NCBI RefSeq assembly: GCF_000299575.1
Contig: NZ_AMGO01000004.1
Location: 1-46,740 of the forward strand
DNA: 46,740 nt
DNA from: Oceaniovalibus guishaninsula JLT2003
Lineage (GTDB): Bacteria; Pseudomonadota; Alphaproteobacteria; Rhodobacterales; Rhodobacteraceae
Reading direction: 5' to 3'
The position numbers were made by a program, and so were the translations under genes. Positions 1 through 10,924 of the stretch are shown here, piece after piece. A model generated the notes under the pieces. It had not been told where the DNA came from. It saw only the letters and a program-made list of their open reading frames with translations, and did not search any database. Positions within the stretch are counted from its first letter, which is position 1. The number at the start of each line of letters is the position of its first letter.

Positions 1-651
1 AACGCGATCCGCGAGCGCGTCAGTATCATCCAGCGTGCGGGCGGTTGCAGCTCTCGTGTGGGCGCCTCATACATCAACGGAGCCGCCTACAATCCGCGCG
101 TTCTGATCGCCCTGATGAACATATGGCGCGTGCACTACAACTTCTTCGACTGGAGACCCTACAGAACGCCTCTGGAGGCGGATGCTTCGACTGCGGAAGG
201 CCCAGCGACTGGCGCTGCTGAAGATGGCGCTGGTCCAGCAGAGAATGGCGAACAGTTGAGGCGCCTCACGGTGCCCGGCACGGACAAGGTGATCTTTGTG
301 CCGAAGAGGCGCGCCAACAAGGTCGCCCGGACCACTCCGGCGATGCGGATGGGCGTCCAGCAGCCATCGCAACCGAAGGATTCGGGGCAGGAAGCGGAGA
401 CCGCCGAGAAGGTGGAAGGCTCGCTGAAGCCGCCAAGAAGAAGCGAGACCGCCGACGGGACGACCGTCCTCACCTGCCCAACCTCGCCAGGATTCTCTAC
501 CAACCGTGGCTGTTCCACGGCACGCCGATGTGGGCAAAACTTCAGGGTCGATGACGGCCTGAAACGGAACACGGGCGACAGTTTCCTGCCGCCCGTGTCC
601 TACAAGTCGGAATGGCTCCGGCAGAACCCCGGCCGTTTCGATAATCCATAG
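1..651 (+). pseudogene. transposase-like remnant, 5' end outside window, probably frameshifted
   Basis: The frame is open from base 1, so the start lies outside the window. The first 55 or so residues look like the C-terminal part of an integrase-core transposase-like protein of Rhodobacteraceae (a YNPRVLIAL...NFFDWRPYR stretch). After that the frame becomes low-complexity and unconvincing. A sequence that fits the expected C-terminus of the same family (RILYQPWLFHGTPMW, ending in a stop at 552-554) appears in a different frame. A frameshift between about 200 and 450 is therefore likely, and the tail to 651 would be out of frame. The family assignment is from memory of similar proteins. It converges on rpsI, whose stop is 19 bases away. 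Confidence 0.5.
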
Positions 652-669
652 GCGCAAAGCGCCGGGCGA

Positions 670-1158
670 TCAGCGCTTGGAGAACTGGAAGCTCTTGCGC
701 GCCTTGGCCTTGCCGTATTTCTTGCGCTCGACCACACGGCTGTCGCGGGTCAGGAAGCCCGCGGCCTTCAGCGCGCCGCGCAGCGTTGGATCGTAAAGCT
801 GCAATGCCTTGCTGACGCCATGCTTGACGGCGCCCGCCTGCCCCGACAGGCCGCCGCCCTTGACGGTGGCCACAACGTCGAACTGCCCTTCGACATTGGC
901 GACGGTGAACGGCTGCTTGAGGATCATCTGCAACACGGGACGCGCGAAATAGGCGTTCACGTCCTTGCCGTTGACTGTGACGCTGCCCCGGCCCGGCTTG
1001 ATCCAGACGCGGGCGACCGCATCCTTGCGCTTGCCGGTCGCATAGGCGCGCCCGTGCTCGTCGCGCACGGGTTCGCGCTGCACCTGGGGCGCCGCGTCGA
1101 GGGGGGTGCCCTGGACGGCTTCGTTCAGCTCTTCCAGCGACGTAATCTGTTCGGCCAT
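670..1158 (-). CDS. rpsI: 30S ribosomal protein S9
   Basis: This 162-residue protein belongs to the small ribosomal subunit, where its basic C-terminal tail reaches the P-site tRNA. The S9 core is clear: [17 protein letters not shown] near residue 35, a [11 protein letters not shown] segment, and the terminal SFQFSKR. The first 30 or so residues form an acidic extension absent from the E. coli protein and usual in alphaproteobacteria. The gene starts two bases after the rplM stop, so the two are co-transcribed and probably translationally coupled. Confidence 0.97.
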   Translation of the reverse strand: MAEQITSLEELNEAVQGTPLDAAPQVQREPVRDEHGRAYATGKRKDAVARVWIKPGRGSVTVNGKDVNAYFARPVLQMILKQPFTVANVEGQFDVVATVKGGGLSGQAGAVKHGVSKALQLYDPTLRGALKAAGFLTRDSRVVERKKYGKAKARKSFQFSKR

Positions 1159-1160
1159 GG

Positions 1161-1622
1161 TCAGCCCTCCCGCGTGTTCTTGGCGTTCATCGCGCGGACG
1201 TCCAGCGTCTCGGGCGATTGCGCGTCGTGGGGATGTTCGGTTCCCGCATAGACGCGCAGATGGGTCATCTGCTGACGGCTGAGCGGTCCGCCGGGCAGCA
1301 TCCGCTTGACGGCCTGCATAACCACGCGTTCGGGGTGCTTGCCTTCGAGGATCTGGCCGGTGGTGCGCGACTTGATGCCGCCCGGATGGCCGGTATGCCA
1401 GTAATGCGGTTTCATCCGCTTGTTGCCGGTCAGCTGCACCTTGTCGGCGTTGATGACGATGACGTTGTCGCCCATATCCATATGGGGCGTGAAGGACGGC
1501 TTGTGCTTGCCGCGCAGTCGCATGGCGATGATCGACGCAAGGCGGCCCAGAACGACGCCCTCGGCGTCGATCAGGATCCAGCGCTTGTCGATATCCGCCG
1601 GGGTAGCGGTGAAGGTCTTCAT
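1161..1622 (-). CDS. rplM: 50S ribosomal protein L13
   Basis: This 153-residue protein is an early-assembly component of the large ribosomal subunit. The start at 1622 gives [20 protein letters not shown], the normal N-terminus; the frame stays open upstream to 1760, but that stretch is not L13-like. The GVVLGRLAS motif and the central [18 protein letters not shown] segment are typical. It is the first gene of the rplM-rpsI operon. Confidence 0.97.
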   Translation of the reverse strand: MKTFTATPADIDKRWILIDAEGVVLGRLASIIAMRLRGKHKPSFTPHMDMGDNVIVINADKVQLTGNKRMKPHYWHTGHPGGIKSRTTGQILEGKHPERVVMQAVKRMLPGGPLSRQQMTHLRVYAGTEHPHDAQSPETLDVRAMNAKNTREG

Positions 1623-1935
1623 TTTCTGTCCTGTCGCAATGGGGCAGCCCGCGCCGCCCGGATCGGATGCGGGGGTTCTATACCATGGCGAAGCGTCGTC
1701 AATGGTGTTCCAATGCCATATTCGCAATGAAAACAACACCCTGTAAATTAGGTACTCCAATACCCCACGTATCGTGCTTGCCTACCCTGTGAAAGTGCTT
1801 GCATCGCCGGACCCGCCCCCCTATCTCTGACCTACTTCTAAGGGACCGATCCCAACCCCTGTCGCGCGGTGTGCGGTCCAGGGGGGGGCGCTAAGGGACC
1901 ACGGATTTCAATCTACTGGAAAGAAGGGGTGTGCC
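1623..1935. promoter_or_regulatory. divergent intergenic region between rplM and speD
   Basis: This 313 bp region holds no gene. On the minus strand a possible rplM promoter reads TTGACG (1697-1702) and TATAGA (1677-1682), but the spacer is only 14 bp, so this is weak. On the speD side a 10 bp direct repeat, CTAAGGGACC, occurs at 1838-1847 and 1891-1900, separated by C-rich and G-rich runs including eight consecutive G. The repeats could be protein-binding sites or part of a structured leader. No known riboswitch was recognised. Confidence 0.35.
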
Positions 1936-2424
1936 ATGACGGGCTCCAACCTCTTCCAACTGGGGATCGGTCTGGAGACTGGCGCCCAAGCGGAAGACAC
2001 CAACGTGTCGGCAGAAGTTCTGCGCGACGATCGTGACGATCACTTCATTCGCGAGGATGGCCGCGTATTCGCGGGCCGTCACCTTATCATCGAGGTGGTC
2101 AACGGCCACGGCCTCGACGACGAGGCGCGGATCCAGCGCGCGTTTCGCGACTGCGTGAGCGAATGCGGCGCGACCCTGCTGCACATCCATACGCACAAGT
2201 TCAGTCCGCAGGGCGTCAGCGGCGTGGCGGTGCTGGCCGAAAGCCATATCAGCGTCCACACCTGGCCGGAAATCGGTTACGGCGCGTTCGACGTGTTCAT
2301 GTGCGGCGACGCGGATCCCTGGCGGTCGGTCGACGTGCTGAAGGCGGCCTTCGCCACCGACGACGTGCGGGTGCGGTCGCTGCGTCGGGGCGACGGGGTG
2401 GTGACGGACGTGGCCGCGGCCTGA
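1936..2424 (+). CDS. speD: S-adenosylmethionine decarboxylase proenzyme (prokaryotic class 1B)
   Basis: SpeD decarboxylates S-adenosylmethionine to the aminopropyl donor used by SpeE in spermidine synthesis. This is a 162-residue proenzyme that should cleave itself between Glu102 and Ser103 in the ESHISVHTWPE motif, turning the serine into the pyruvoyl cofactor. His108 and Cys123 (in DVFMCGD) match the known catalytic positions of the bacterial family. The N-terminus has about 25 residues before the conserved core. A purine-rich AAGGGG lies 7 bases upstream of the chosen ATG. It heads a cluster with a 2H phosphoesterase gene and speE. Confidence 0.95.
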   Translation: MTGSNLFQLGIGLETGAQAEDTNVSAEVLRDDRDDHFIREDGRVFAGRHLIIEVVNGHGLDDEARIQRAFRDCVSECGATLLHIHTHKFSPQGVSGVAVLAESHISVHTWPEIGYGAFDVFMCGDADPWRSVDVLKAAFATDDVRVRSLRRGDGVVTDVAAA

Positions 2425-2434
2425 CGGCCGGACG

Positions 2435-2938
2435 GTGATCCTGACGCTGGGTTTCGATCCGGGCAGCTTTGCGCGGCTCGAACCCCTGCGTCAGCGATAC
2501 TTTCCGCCGTCACGCAACTTCATTCCCGTCCACATCACGCTGTTCCAGCAGCTCGATCCCGTTTTGCTGAACCGGATCGTCGGGGACATCGCCTTTGTCT
2601 GCGATACGACCCCGCCCCTGCCCTTCACCGCGCGCGGGATCCTCGATTTCGGCGGCGGTGCGGCGGTCGATCTGGACATGCCGGGCGCGGACCCGCTGCA
2701 CGATGCGCTGCGGCGGCGCTGGCGCGGCACCCTGACCGCAAGCGACGACCGACGCAGGCGGTGGCATGTCACCTTGCAGAACAAGGCGGATCGCGGCACG
2801 GCGCTGGCGACGCAGGCGGCCCTTCGCGCGGGCCTCGTTCCCTGGGACGGGCTGGCCGACCGGCTGATCCTGTGGCACTACCGCGGCGGTCCGTGGGAAC
2901 GGATCGCGACATTTCCCCTGACCGGAGGCCCCCTATGA
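2435..2938 (+). CDS. 2H phosphoesterase (2'-5' RNA ligase-like)
   Basis: This 167-residue protein has the two HxT motifs that define the 2H phosphoesterase superfamily: His33-Ile-Thr35 and His111-Val-Thr113, each followed by a hydrophobic residue. Members open or close 2'-5' or cyclic phosphates in RNA or nucleotides; the substrate here cannot be told from sequence. It begins 10 bases after speD, and its stop codon overlaps the speE start (ATGA), so it is translationally embedded in the spermidine cluster. A link to polyamine metabolism has no mechanistic support beyond this position. Confidence 0.85.
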   Translation: MILTLGFDPGSFARLEPLRQRYFPPSRNFIPVHITLFQQLDPVLLNRIVGDIAFVCDTTPPLPFTARGILDFGGGAAVDLDMPGADPLHDALRRRWRGTLTASDDRRRRWHVTLQNKADRGTALATQAALRAGLVPWDGLADRLILWHYRGGPWERIATFPLTGGPL

Positions 2939-3786
2939 CCGACATGACCGGATGGAGCGTGGAGCGTCTGCACGAGGATCATAGCCAGGCCCTGCGGGTG
3001 GAGCGGGTGCTTTACGAGGACGCGACCGGCCACCAGCGCCTGCGGGTGATCGAGAACCCGACCTTCGGGCGCGTCCTGACGCTGGACGGCGTGGTGCAGG
3101 TGACGGAACGCGACGAGTTCATCTATCACGAGATGCTGACGCATGTGCCGATCTTCGCTCACGGCACCGCAAAACGGGTGCTGATCGTAGGCGGCGGCGA
3201 TGGCGGCATGGCGCGCGAGGTGCTGCGCCATCCGGTCGGCAGCGTCACCATGGTCGAGATCGACGCGGGCGTGATCGACTTTTCGCGCGAATACCTGCCT
3301 GCGATTTCGGATGGGGCGTTCGACGATCCGCGGCTTGAGGTCGTCATCGCGGACGGTGCCGATTACGTGCGAAGGACCGAAGGGGGCTTCGACGTCATCA
3401 TCGTGGACAGCACCGATCCGGTCGGACCGGGCGAGGTTCTGTTCACCGATCATTTCTATGGTCATGCGGCGCGGGCCCTGGCACCGGGCGGCATCCTTGT
3501 GACGCAGAACGGCGTGCCGTTCCTGCAACCCGAGGAATTGCGCGGCACGATGCGGGCCTTTTCGCAGATCTTCGCGGACGCGACCTGCTATCTGGCGACG
3601 GTGCCGACCTATGCCGGCGGGGCAATGGCGTTCGGATGGGGAACGGACGGCGATGCGCGCAGGACCGACATGGCGGACCTGTCCCGCCGGGTCGCCGCCA
3701 GCGGGCTGACCTTCGGCTATTACAGCGCCGAGGTGCATAAGGGCGCGTTCGCGCTGCCGCCTTACGTTGCCAAACTGTTGCCCTGA
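2935..3786 (+). CDS. speE: polyamine aminopropyltransferase (spermidine synthase)
   Basis: SpeE transfers the aminopropyl group from decarboxylated AdoMet to putrescine. The 283-residue protein has the methyltransferase-like GGGDGGMAREVLRH nucleotide loop, an acidic DAGVID segment and the catalytic DSTDPVGPGE motif. The ATG at 2935 overlaps the stop of the preceding gene; the longer open frame upstream belongs to a shadow of that gene. Its last 25 bases overlap the convergent acyltransferase gene on the other strand. Confidence 0.96.
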   Translation: MTDMTGWSVERLHEDHSQALRVERVLYEDATGHQRLRVIENPTFGRVLTLDGVVQVTERDEFIYHEMLTHVPIFAHGTAKRVLIVGGGDGGMAREVLRHPVGSVTMVEIDAGVIDFSREYLPAISDGAFDDPRLEVVIADGADYVRRTEGGFDVIIVDSTDPVGPGEVLFTDHFYGHAARALAPGGILVTQNGVPFLQPEELRGTMRAFSQIFADATCYLATVPTYAGGAMAFGWGTDGDARRTDMADLSRRVAASGLTFGYYSAEVHKGAFALPPYVAKLLP

Positions 3787-4556
3787 ACCTCGAACGGCGC
3801 GCGAACCGCGTCCTCGCAGGCTTGCGCCAACGCCTTGCGGTCGGGATGGGCCGCGGCGTCGATGGGCGCATGGCGGATGACCCTGACCCTGCCGTGGCGC
3901 TTGAGCGACAACATCCGCAGCAGGTGAGGGCCGAGCGCCATGTCGCCCCACCAGCCGTAAAGACGCGGATCGGCGCCGGGGGGCGCGTCATAGATCACGG
4001 TGACGGGCTGGATCCACAAAGGCTGGCCCGCGAAAGCGGCGAAGAGGGTCGTCTTGAAGGGCAGCACCCGCTGGCCGTCCGTCGATGTGCCTTCGGGGAA
4101 GAACAGCAGCCTTTCGTTCCGGGCGATCCGGTCGGCGATTGCGGCGCGCTGGGCGGTGGCCTCGCGTCGGTCGCGGCGGATAAAAAGCGTGCCTGTCGCG
4201 CGCGCGATCCGGCCGATGCCCGGCCAGTCCGCGACTTCGGCCTTCGACACGAAGGTCACGCGGCCGCAGGCGCTGAGCACCAGAATATCCAGCCAAGACG
4301 CATGGTTGGCCACCAGCGCGCCGGGCATCGTCATGGCACGGCCCACCGCCTCGACCCGCAGGCCGATCACGGTCAGCGCCATGCCCGACACGGCGCTGGC
4401 GACCGCCGCGCGGCGGTTCGTCGATTTCAGCAGCGACACCGCCAGCAACCCGCCCGCCAGCAGGGGCAGCAGGACCGCGCCGCGCAGGATCGCGCGCGTC
4501 CATCCCGACAGGTCGATGCGCGGTTCGGGCGGGGCGATGTCGGATCGCCATGTCAT
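3762..4556 (-). CDS. olsA: lysophospholipid / lyso-ornithine lipid O-acyltransferase (PlsC-like)
   Basis: This 264-residue membrane-associated acyltransferase has the HxxxxD catalytic motif (NHASWLD, His85 to Asp90) and the FPEGTSTDG motif near residue 153. A hydrophobic segment at about residues 25-43 probably anchors it. It should acylate lyso-ornithine lipid made by the product of the adjacent gene, giving ornithine lipid. The assignment to OlsA rather than a general PlsC rests on the ATGA overlap with olsB. The start at 4556 fits that overlap better than the longer frame to 4601. Confidence 0.85.
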   Translation of the reverse strand: MTWRSDIAPPEPRIDLSGWTRAILRGAVLLPLLAGGLLAVSLLKSTNRRAAVASAVSGMALTVIGLRVEAVGRAMTMPGALVANHASWLDILVLSACGRVTFVSKAEVADWPGIGRIARATGTLFIRRDRREATAQRAAIADRIARNERLLFFPEGTSTDGQRVLPFKTTLFAAFAGQPLWIQPVTVIYDAPPGADPRLYGWWGDMALGPHLLRMLSLKRHGRVRVIRHAPIDAAAHPDRKALAQACEDAVRAPFEVQGNSLAT

Positions 4557-5323
4557 CGGCCGTCGCGCCGATAGATCGCCGCCCGCATCGCGTCGAGGCA
4601 CCCGGCATCCAGAACCATGCAGACATCCACCGTGTTGAAGGCCCGATCGACGAACGCGCCATCCCCCACCACGCCGCCAAGCCGCAGATACGCCTTGATC
4701 AGCGGGGGCACCGCGCGCATGGCCGCGACGCGGTCGATCCTGTCCAGGAGCCGCGAGTTCATGGGCACCGCGCCGGGCGGCCGCGCACGAACCCGCAGGT
4801 GGGGCGGCGCGAGATGGCGGTGATGAAGCACCGATAGCGACGCCGCCAGAGCGTCCGTATCGGTACCGGGAAACGAGGCGACGCCGAACAGGATGCCGGT
4901 GTCATGCTGTCGGGCATAATCGGCCAGCCCCACCCAGAGGTGATGCATCGCCATGCTGCCGCGATAGGCGGGATGCAGGCAGGATCGGCCCAGTTCCAGC
5001 AAATTGCGCCCGCTGTCCAGAAGCGGCGCCAGATCGTATTCGCGCGCCGAACAGAAGCCCGGCCCCGCCCCCGCGACCTCGCCGCGCAGCAGGCGATAGA
5101 CGCCGACCACACGCTCGCCTTCGGGGCGGGCCAGATCCTCCAGCAGCAGATGGTCGCAATGGGTGTCGAATTCGTCCCGTTCCAGCCGCGCGGCATGATC
5201 CACCCCATCGCCCGTGCCGCCGAGTTCGCCGACGAAGATCGCGTATCGCAGACGTTGCGCCGCCAGGACATCGTCGGCATCGCGCGCAGGACGCACGGCG
5301 AAGCGGGGGGTATGAAGGATCAT
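4553..5323 (-). CDS. olsB: L-ornithine N(alpha)-acyltransferase (GNAT/hemolysin-like)
   Basis: OlsB acylates the alpha-amino group of ornithine using 3-hydroxyacyl-ACP, the first step of ornithine lipid synthesis. The protein carries the family pattern: LRYAIFVGELGG near the N-terminus, EFDTHCDHLLL, and ELGRSCLHPAYRG in the middle. The 256-residue start at 5323 has GGAG 12 bases upstream; an alternative ATG at 5344 lacks a Shine-Dalgarno sequence. It overlaps olsA by four bases. In Sinorhizobium and relatives these genes respond to phosphate starvation. Confidence 0.85.
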   Translation of the reverse strand: MILHTPRFAVRPARDADDVLAAQRLRYAIFVGELGGTGDGVDHAARLERDEFDTHCDHLLLEDLARPEGERVVGVYRLLRGEVAGAGPGFCSAREYDLAPLLDSGRNLLELGRSCLHPAYRGSMAMHHLWVGLADYARQHDTGILFGVASFPGTDTDALAASLSVLHHRHLAPPHLRVRARPPGAVPMNSRLLDRIDRVAAMRAVPPLIKAYLRLGGVVGDGAFVDRAFNTVDVCMVLDAGCLDAMRAAIYRRDGR

Positions 5324-5405
5324 GGAACGGCAACGCTCCGGCATGGGGCAGGACGGTGCAATCGGCTGCGATCCGGCGACCTGCTTCTAGGATGCAACAC
5401 CGGGC

Positions 5406-5451
5406 TTGACAACCGGCGCCTGCCGCAAGGCCGGCAGGTTGACAGCCGGCG
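5406..5451 (-). promoter_or_regulatory. direct repeats flanking a hairpin upstream of olsB
   Basis: The 13 bp element TTGACARCCGGCG occurs at 5406-5418 and 5439-5451, with a 7 bp-arm hairpin (CCTGCCG / CGGCAGG, 5419-5438) exactly between. Read toward olsB, each repeat contains YTGTCAA, resembling half of an alphaproteobacterial Pho box, though the two lie 33 bp apart rather than the usual 11. A possible olsB promoter (TTGTCA, 17 bp, TAGAAG) uses the olsB-proximal repeat as its -35. The arrangement is visible; the regulatory role is inferred. Confidence 0.4.
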
Positions 5452-5490
5452 GGCGATGACACTGGGTAGGACGATCAACCTATAGACGAG

Positions 5491-5661
5491 TCAGGATGAG
5501 ACGATGATCAGGTCCACGCGCGTTCCGTCCACCACCACCTTGCCCGCATCGCGGAACATCACCGTGATCCGTCCGCCGATATTCGACTGCACCTGCCCGT
5601 CGCCCCAATCGGGACGATCGGGATGGCGGACGATCATGCCCGGCTCCAGCAGGGCGTTCAT
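5491..5661 (-). CDS. DUF3553 small protein
   Basis: This 56-residue protein matches the DUF3553 pattern: a PGMIVRHPDRPDWGDGQVQS start followed by ITVMFRDAGK. The fold resembles the small barrel seen next to UvrD/PcrA and CarD-type interaction domains, but no function is known for the stand-alone form. The start is 15 bases from the proposed start of chpT on the other strand, so the two probably share a divergent promoter. Confidence 0.8.
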   Translation of the reverse strand: MNALLEPGMIVRHPDRPDWGDGQVQSNIGGRITVMFRDAGKVVVDGTRVDLIIVSS

Positions 5662-5676
5662 GGGGTGGCCCGCTGT

Positions 5677-6297
5677 ATGCCGGCCGGGGGCGCCGCATTG
5701 ACCGGGCGTGTCGAGGGCGATCTTGCTCCGCTGGTCAGCTCGCGTATCTGCCACGATCTCGTCTCGCCCTTGGGCGCCATCGCCAACGGGGTCGAATTGA
5801 TGCAGATGTCGGGTGCCCAGGCAACGCCCGAACTGGCGCTGATCGCGGAATCGGTCGAGAACGCCAATGCCCGCATCCGGTTGTTCCGGGTGGCCTTCGG
5901 CGCCGTGCAGCCCGGCCAGACCATCGCCCGGTCCGAGGCGGTGTCGATCCTGCGCGGGATCGGAAAGGGGCGCGGATTGCAGGTGGACTGGCGCCCCGAG
6001 ACCGATCTGGCGCGGGATGAGGCGCGGCTGGCCTTCCTGCTGCTGCTGTGTTGCGAAACGGCGATGCCCTGGGGCGGCACGGTCGCCGCCGACCTGACAG
6101 CCGGGCGCTGGCGGCTGGAAGGACGCGCAACGCGGATGCGGATGGACGGGGATTGCTGGACTGCGCTGACGGGCCGTCCCGATGGCCTGCCCGCCCCGGC
6201 CGAGGTGCATTTCGCCCTGGCACGCGATGCCGCCGACAGGCTGGCCCGGCCCATCGGCGTGCAGCGGCAGGCGGATGCGCTGATCCTCACGGCCTGA
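5677..6297 (+). CDS. chpT: histidine phosphotransferase ChpT-like
   Basis: ChpT passes phosphate from CckA to CtrA and CpdR in the alphaproteobacterial cell-cycle relay; in Rhodobacterales the same relay governs motility and gene-transfer-agent release. The 206-residue protein has the phospho-accepting His26 in the [18 protein letters not shown] helix, then a degenerate ATPase-like domain. The start at 5677 avoids overlap with the divergent DUF3553 gene; an upstream ATG at 5623 and a TTG at 5699 are alternatives. The last 11 bases overlap the convergent proA. Confidence 0.85.
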   Translation: MPAGGAALTGRVEGDLAPLVSSRICHDLVSPLGAIANGVELMQMSGAQATPELALIAESVENANARIRLFRVAFGAVQPGQTIARSEAVSILRGIGKGRGLQVDWRPETDLARDEARLAFLLLLCCETAMPWGGTVAADLTAGRWRLEGRATRMRMDGDCWTALTGRPDGLPAPAEVHFALARDAADRLARPIGVQRQADALILTA

Positions 6298-7552
6298 GCG
6301 CGCCGTCCGCCCTGACGACATATTTCGTCGTCGTCAGTTCCGTAGCGCCCACCGGGCCGCGCGCATGCAGTCGCCCCGTGGCGATGCCGATCTCGGCGCC
6401 CATCCCGAATTCGCCCCCGTCCGCGAACTGGGTCGATGCGTTGTGCATGACGATGGCGCTGTCCACCCGCGACAGGAATCGCGCGGCCGCTTCCGCATTC
6501 TCGGTCACGATGCAATCGGTGTGGTTCGACCCGTGCCGGGCGATGTGATCCATCGCCTCGTCCATATCCGCGACGACCCGCGCGGCGATCGTCATGTCGA
6601 GGTATTCGCGGCCCCAGTCGGACGAATCCGCCGCAACGGTGCCCTCGATCGCCGAAAGCCGCGTATCGGCGCGCACCTCGACCCCCGCATCGAGAAGCGC
6701 GCGGACGACGCCCTGGCCGATATCGTCGACGATGCCGCGGTGGATCAGAAGGCATTCGGCCGCGCCGCAGATCCCCGGACGGCGGGTCTTGGCGTTCAGC
6801 ACGATCCGCAGGGCCTTTTCGGGATCGGCGTCGGCATCGAGATAGATGTGCACGATCCCTTCCAGATGCGCGAAGACCGGCACGCGCGCGTCGCGCTGGA
6901 CGCGGCCGACAAGGCCCTTGCCGCCGCGCGGCACGATCACGTCGATGGTGCCGGTCATCGCCAGCATTTCGCCCACCGCCGCGCGGTCGCGGGTCGGGAC
7001 AAGCTGGATCGCGTCTTCGGGCAGACCGGCCATCCGCAACCCCTCGACGAGGCAGGCATGGATCGCCTGGGACGAATGCAGCGATTCCGATCCGCCCCGC
7101 AGGATAACGGCGTTGCCGGCCATCAGGCACAACGCGCCGGCATCGGCCGTCACGTTGGGGCGCGATTCGTAGATGACGCCGATCACCCCGATGGGCACGC
7201 GCACGCGCTGTATATGCAAACCGCTGGGCCGGTCCCATTCGGCCGTGACCTCGCCCACCGGATCGGTCTGGGCGGCGACGGCGCGCAGGCTGTCCTGCAT
7301 GGCGCGCACCCGGACCGCGTCCAGCGCCAGACGGTCGAGCATCGCGCGGTCCAGCCCTTTCTGCCGCGCAAGATCCATGTCATTGGCATTCGCCTCGAGG
7401 ATTTGTGCGATGTTGCGGCCCATCCCGTCCGCCGCCCCCGTCAGCGCGGCCCGCTTGTCGGCCGTGGCCGCACCGGCCAGAACACGCGCCGCGGTGCGGG
7501 CGCGTTGCCCGATATCGGCCATCAGCGCGGGGATGTCGGTGGTATCCAGCAT
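6287..7552 (-). CDS. proA: gamma-glutamyl phosphate reductase
   Basis: ProA reduces gamma-glutamyl phosphate to glutamate semialdehyde, the second step of proline synthesis. The 421-residue protein is of normal length. It shows the aldehyde-dehydrogenase fold motifs: [29 protein letters not shown], and the catalytic cysteine Cys262 in [13 protein letters not shown]. It follows proB by 30 bases and is the last gene of the obgE-proB-proA run. Confidence 0.97.
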   Translation of the reverse strand: MLDTTDIPALMADIGQRARTAARVLAGAATADKRAALTGAADGMGRNIAQILEANANDMDLARQKGLDRAMLDRLALDAVRVRAMQDSLRAVAAQTDPVGEVTAEWDRPSGLHIQRVRVPIGVIGVIYESRPNVTADAGALCLMAGNAVILRGGSESLHSSQAIHACLVEGLRMAGLPEDAIQLVPTRDRAAVGEMLAMTGTIDVIVPRGGKGLVGRVQRDARVPVFAHLEGIVHIYLDADADPEKALRIVLNAKTRRPGICGAAECLLIHRGIVDDIGQGVVRALLDAGVEVRADTRLSAIEGTVAADSSDWGREYLDMTIAARVVADMDEAMDHIARHGSNHTDCIVTENAEAAARFLSRVDSAIVMHNASTQFADGGEFGMGAEIGIATGRLHARGPVGATELTTTKYVVRADGALRP

Positions 7553-7582
7553 CAGTCAACCCTTCCCTGGTCGGGCGATGAA

Positions 7583-9741
<2,159 letters not shown>

Positions 9742-10248
9742 CTAACGCAAGGCGGTTTGGTTCTCAAGCCAGACCGACCGCGTCAGCGCCATCCGGCCGG
9801 AGGCGACGGGCTGTCCCAGTGCCGCCGCTTCCCGCAGGCCGTCGCCGGTTCGCCGGAACCCCAGCCGCCGCAGCAGGCGCAGGGATCGGTCGTTGCCGTC
9901 CTGCACCCACGCGACGACATCGTCGTGGCAGCACGTGAAATGCAGGTCGAGCACGGGGCGCAGCATCTCGGTCCCGAAGCCCTGCCCCCACATGTCGCGC
10001 CGCAGCCAATAGCCGAGTTGCCCGTCGAGAGAGACGCCGCCGATGAGGCTGTCGGAATGAAGGACAAGCCAGTGACACGGCGAAGACGCCGTCTCCTCGA
10101 TGAAGCCAGCCGCATCCTCGATGCCATAGGGATAGGGAACGCTGCCCAGCCAGCGCGCGACGCTCAGATGTCCCACGCCATCGGCCAGGGCCGCGGCGTC
10201 GGCGGGTCCGGCGGCGCGCAGAACCAGACGCGCGGTTCGCAACGGCAT
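9742..10248 (-). CDS. GNAT family N-acetyltransferase
   Basis: This 168-residue protein has a RimJ-type GNAT pattern: LRTARLVLRAAGPADAAALA at the start, the LGYWLRRDMWGQGFGTEM acetyl-CoA-binding loop, and the RSLRLLRRLGFRRTG motif near the C-terminus. The substrate is unknown. The start MPLRTARL lies 5 bases after the preceding GNAT gene and has GAGG close by; an earlier ATG at 10281 would overlap that gene and lacks a ribosome site. The pairing with a second GNAT just before obgE recurs in Rhodobacterales. Confidence 0.85.
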   Translation of the reverse strand: MPLRTARLVLRAAGPADAAALADGVGHLSVARWLGSVPYPYGIEDAAGFIEETASSPCHWLVLHSDSLIGGVSLDGQLGYWLRRDMWGQGFGTEMLRPVLDLHFTCCHDDVVAWVQDGNDRSLRLLRRLGFRRTGDGLREAAALGQPVASGRMALTRSVWLENQTALR

Positions 10249-10253
10249 CGGCC

Positions 10254-10790
10254 TCAGCGCATCCGGCGCAGATAGGTCCATGTCGGAACGGCGCCGCCGC
10301 GCGCGGCGCAAAGGGCCTCGGCATCGCCGATATAGGCGAAACCGGCATTGGTCAGCACGCGGGCGGAAATCGGGTTGTCCTGAAAGACGCTTGCGAACAC
10401 CGTGGCGCAATCCTGCGGATTGGCTTCGAGAAGCGCGCCGACCGCTTCGGATGCAAGGCCGGTATTCCAAAGATCGGGCGCTACCCAATAGGCGATTTCG
10501 GACTGGGCGCGATCCATCGGTGTCAGCGCGACGACGCCCGCGACCTCGGGCAGATCCGACCGGCTGCCATCCATGATCCAGGCATCCTCGGTCCGTTCGG
10601 GATGCGCGGATCTGGCGATGAACGCATCGACCGCGCCTTCGGGCAGCGGATGGGGGATGGACCGCGTGGCGCGCGCGACGCGCGGATCGGATGTGAGCGT
10701 CCACAATGCCTCGGCATCGGCGGGACGGGGCGGACGCAGTTGCAGGCGCGCCGTCTCGATGAAGGGCTGGTTCACGAGTATCCCGCTCAT
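10254..10790 (-). CDS. GNAT family N-acetyltransferase
   Basis: This 178-residue acetyltransferase is the second of a tandem pair. It shows FIETARLQLRPPRPADAEAL at the start, an IAYWVAPDLWNTGLASEA acetyl-CoA loop and a NPISARVLTNAGFAYIGDAE motif. The start at 10790 is preferred over the 19-residue longer form because the core begins directly after it. It lies just downstream of the rpmA terminator, so it needs read-through or its own promoter. It is related to the next gene by fold only, not as a recent duplicate. Confidence 0.83.
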   Translation of the reverse strand: MSGILVNQPFIETARLQLRPPRPADAEALWTLTSDPRVARATRSIPHPLPEGAVDAFIARSAHPERTEDAWIMDGSRSDLPEVAGVVALTPMDRAQSEIAYWVAPDLWNTGLASEAVGALLEANPQDCATVFASVFQDNPISARVLTNAGFAYIGDAEALCAARGGAVPTWTYLRRMR

Positions 10791-10867
10791 CGGGGCCTGC
10801 CCGGCCGGCCGCATTTCAATGTCAGACCGGCAATCGTCATTGCGCACCCGATCAACTGATACGACAA

Positions 10868-10901
10868 AAGAAAAAAGGACCGGCCAGGGTTGCCGGTCCT
10901 T
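10868..10901 (-). terminator. Rho-independent terminator after rpmA
   Basis: On the minus strand a perfect stem AAGGACCGGC / GCCGGTCCTT with a 7-base loop (stem arms 10875-10884 and 10892-10901) is followed by a run of six or more T. It lies 24 bases after the rpmA stop and before the two GNAT genes. It should separate strong rplU-rpmA transcription from the weaker downstream genes. Confidence 0.9.
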
Positions 10902-10924
10902 CGGGATTCATCCGCGCCGAAGCG

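Noticed and set aside
1838-1900. Riboswitch upstream of speD
   Set aside because: The repeated CTAAGGGACC and G/C runs do not match the SAM or other riboswitch cores that I can recognise.
2761-3786. Long start for spermidine synthase
   Set aside because: The first 58 codons are a shadow of the 2H phosphoesterase. The ATG at 2935 overlaps that gene's stop and gives the normal N-terminus.
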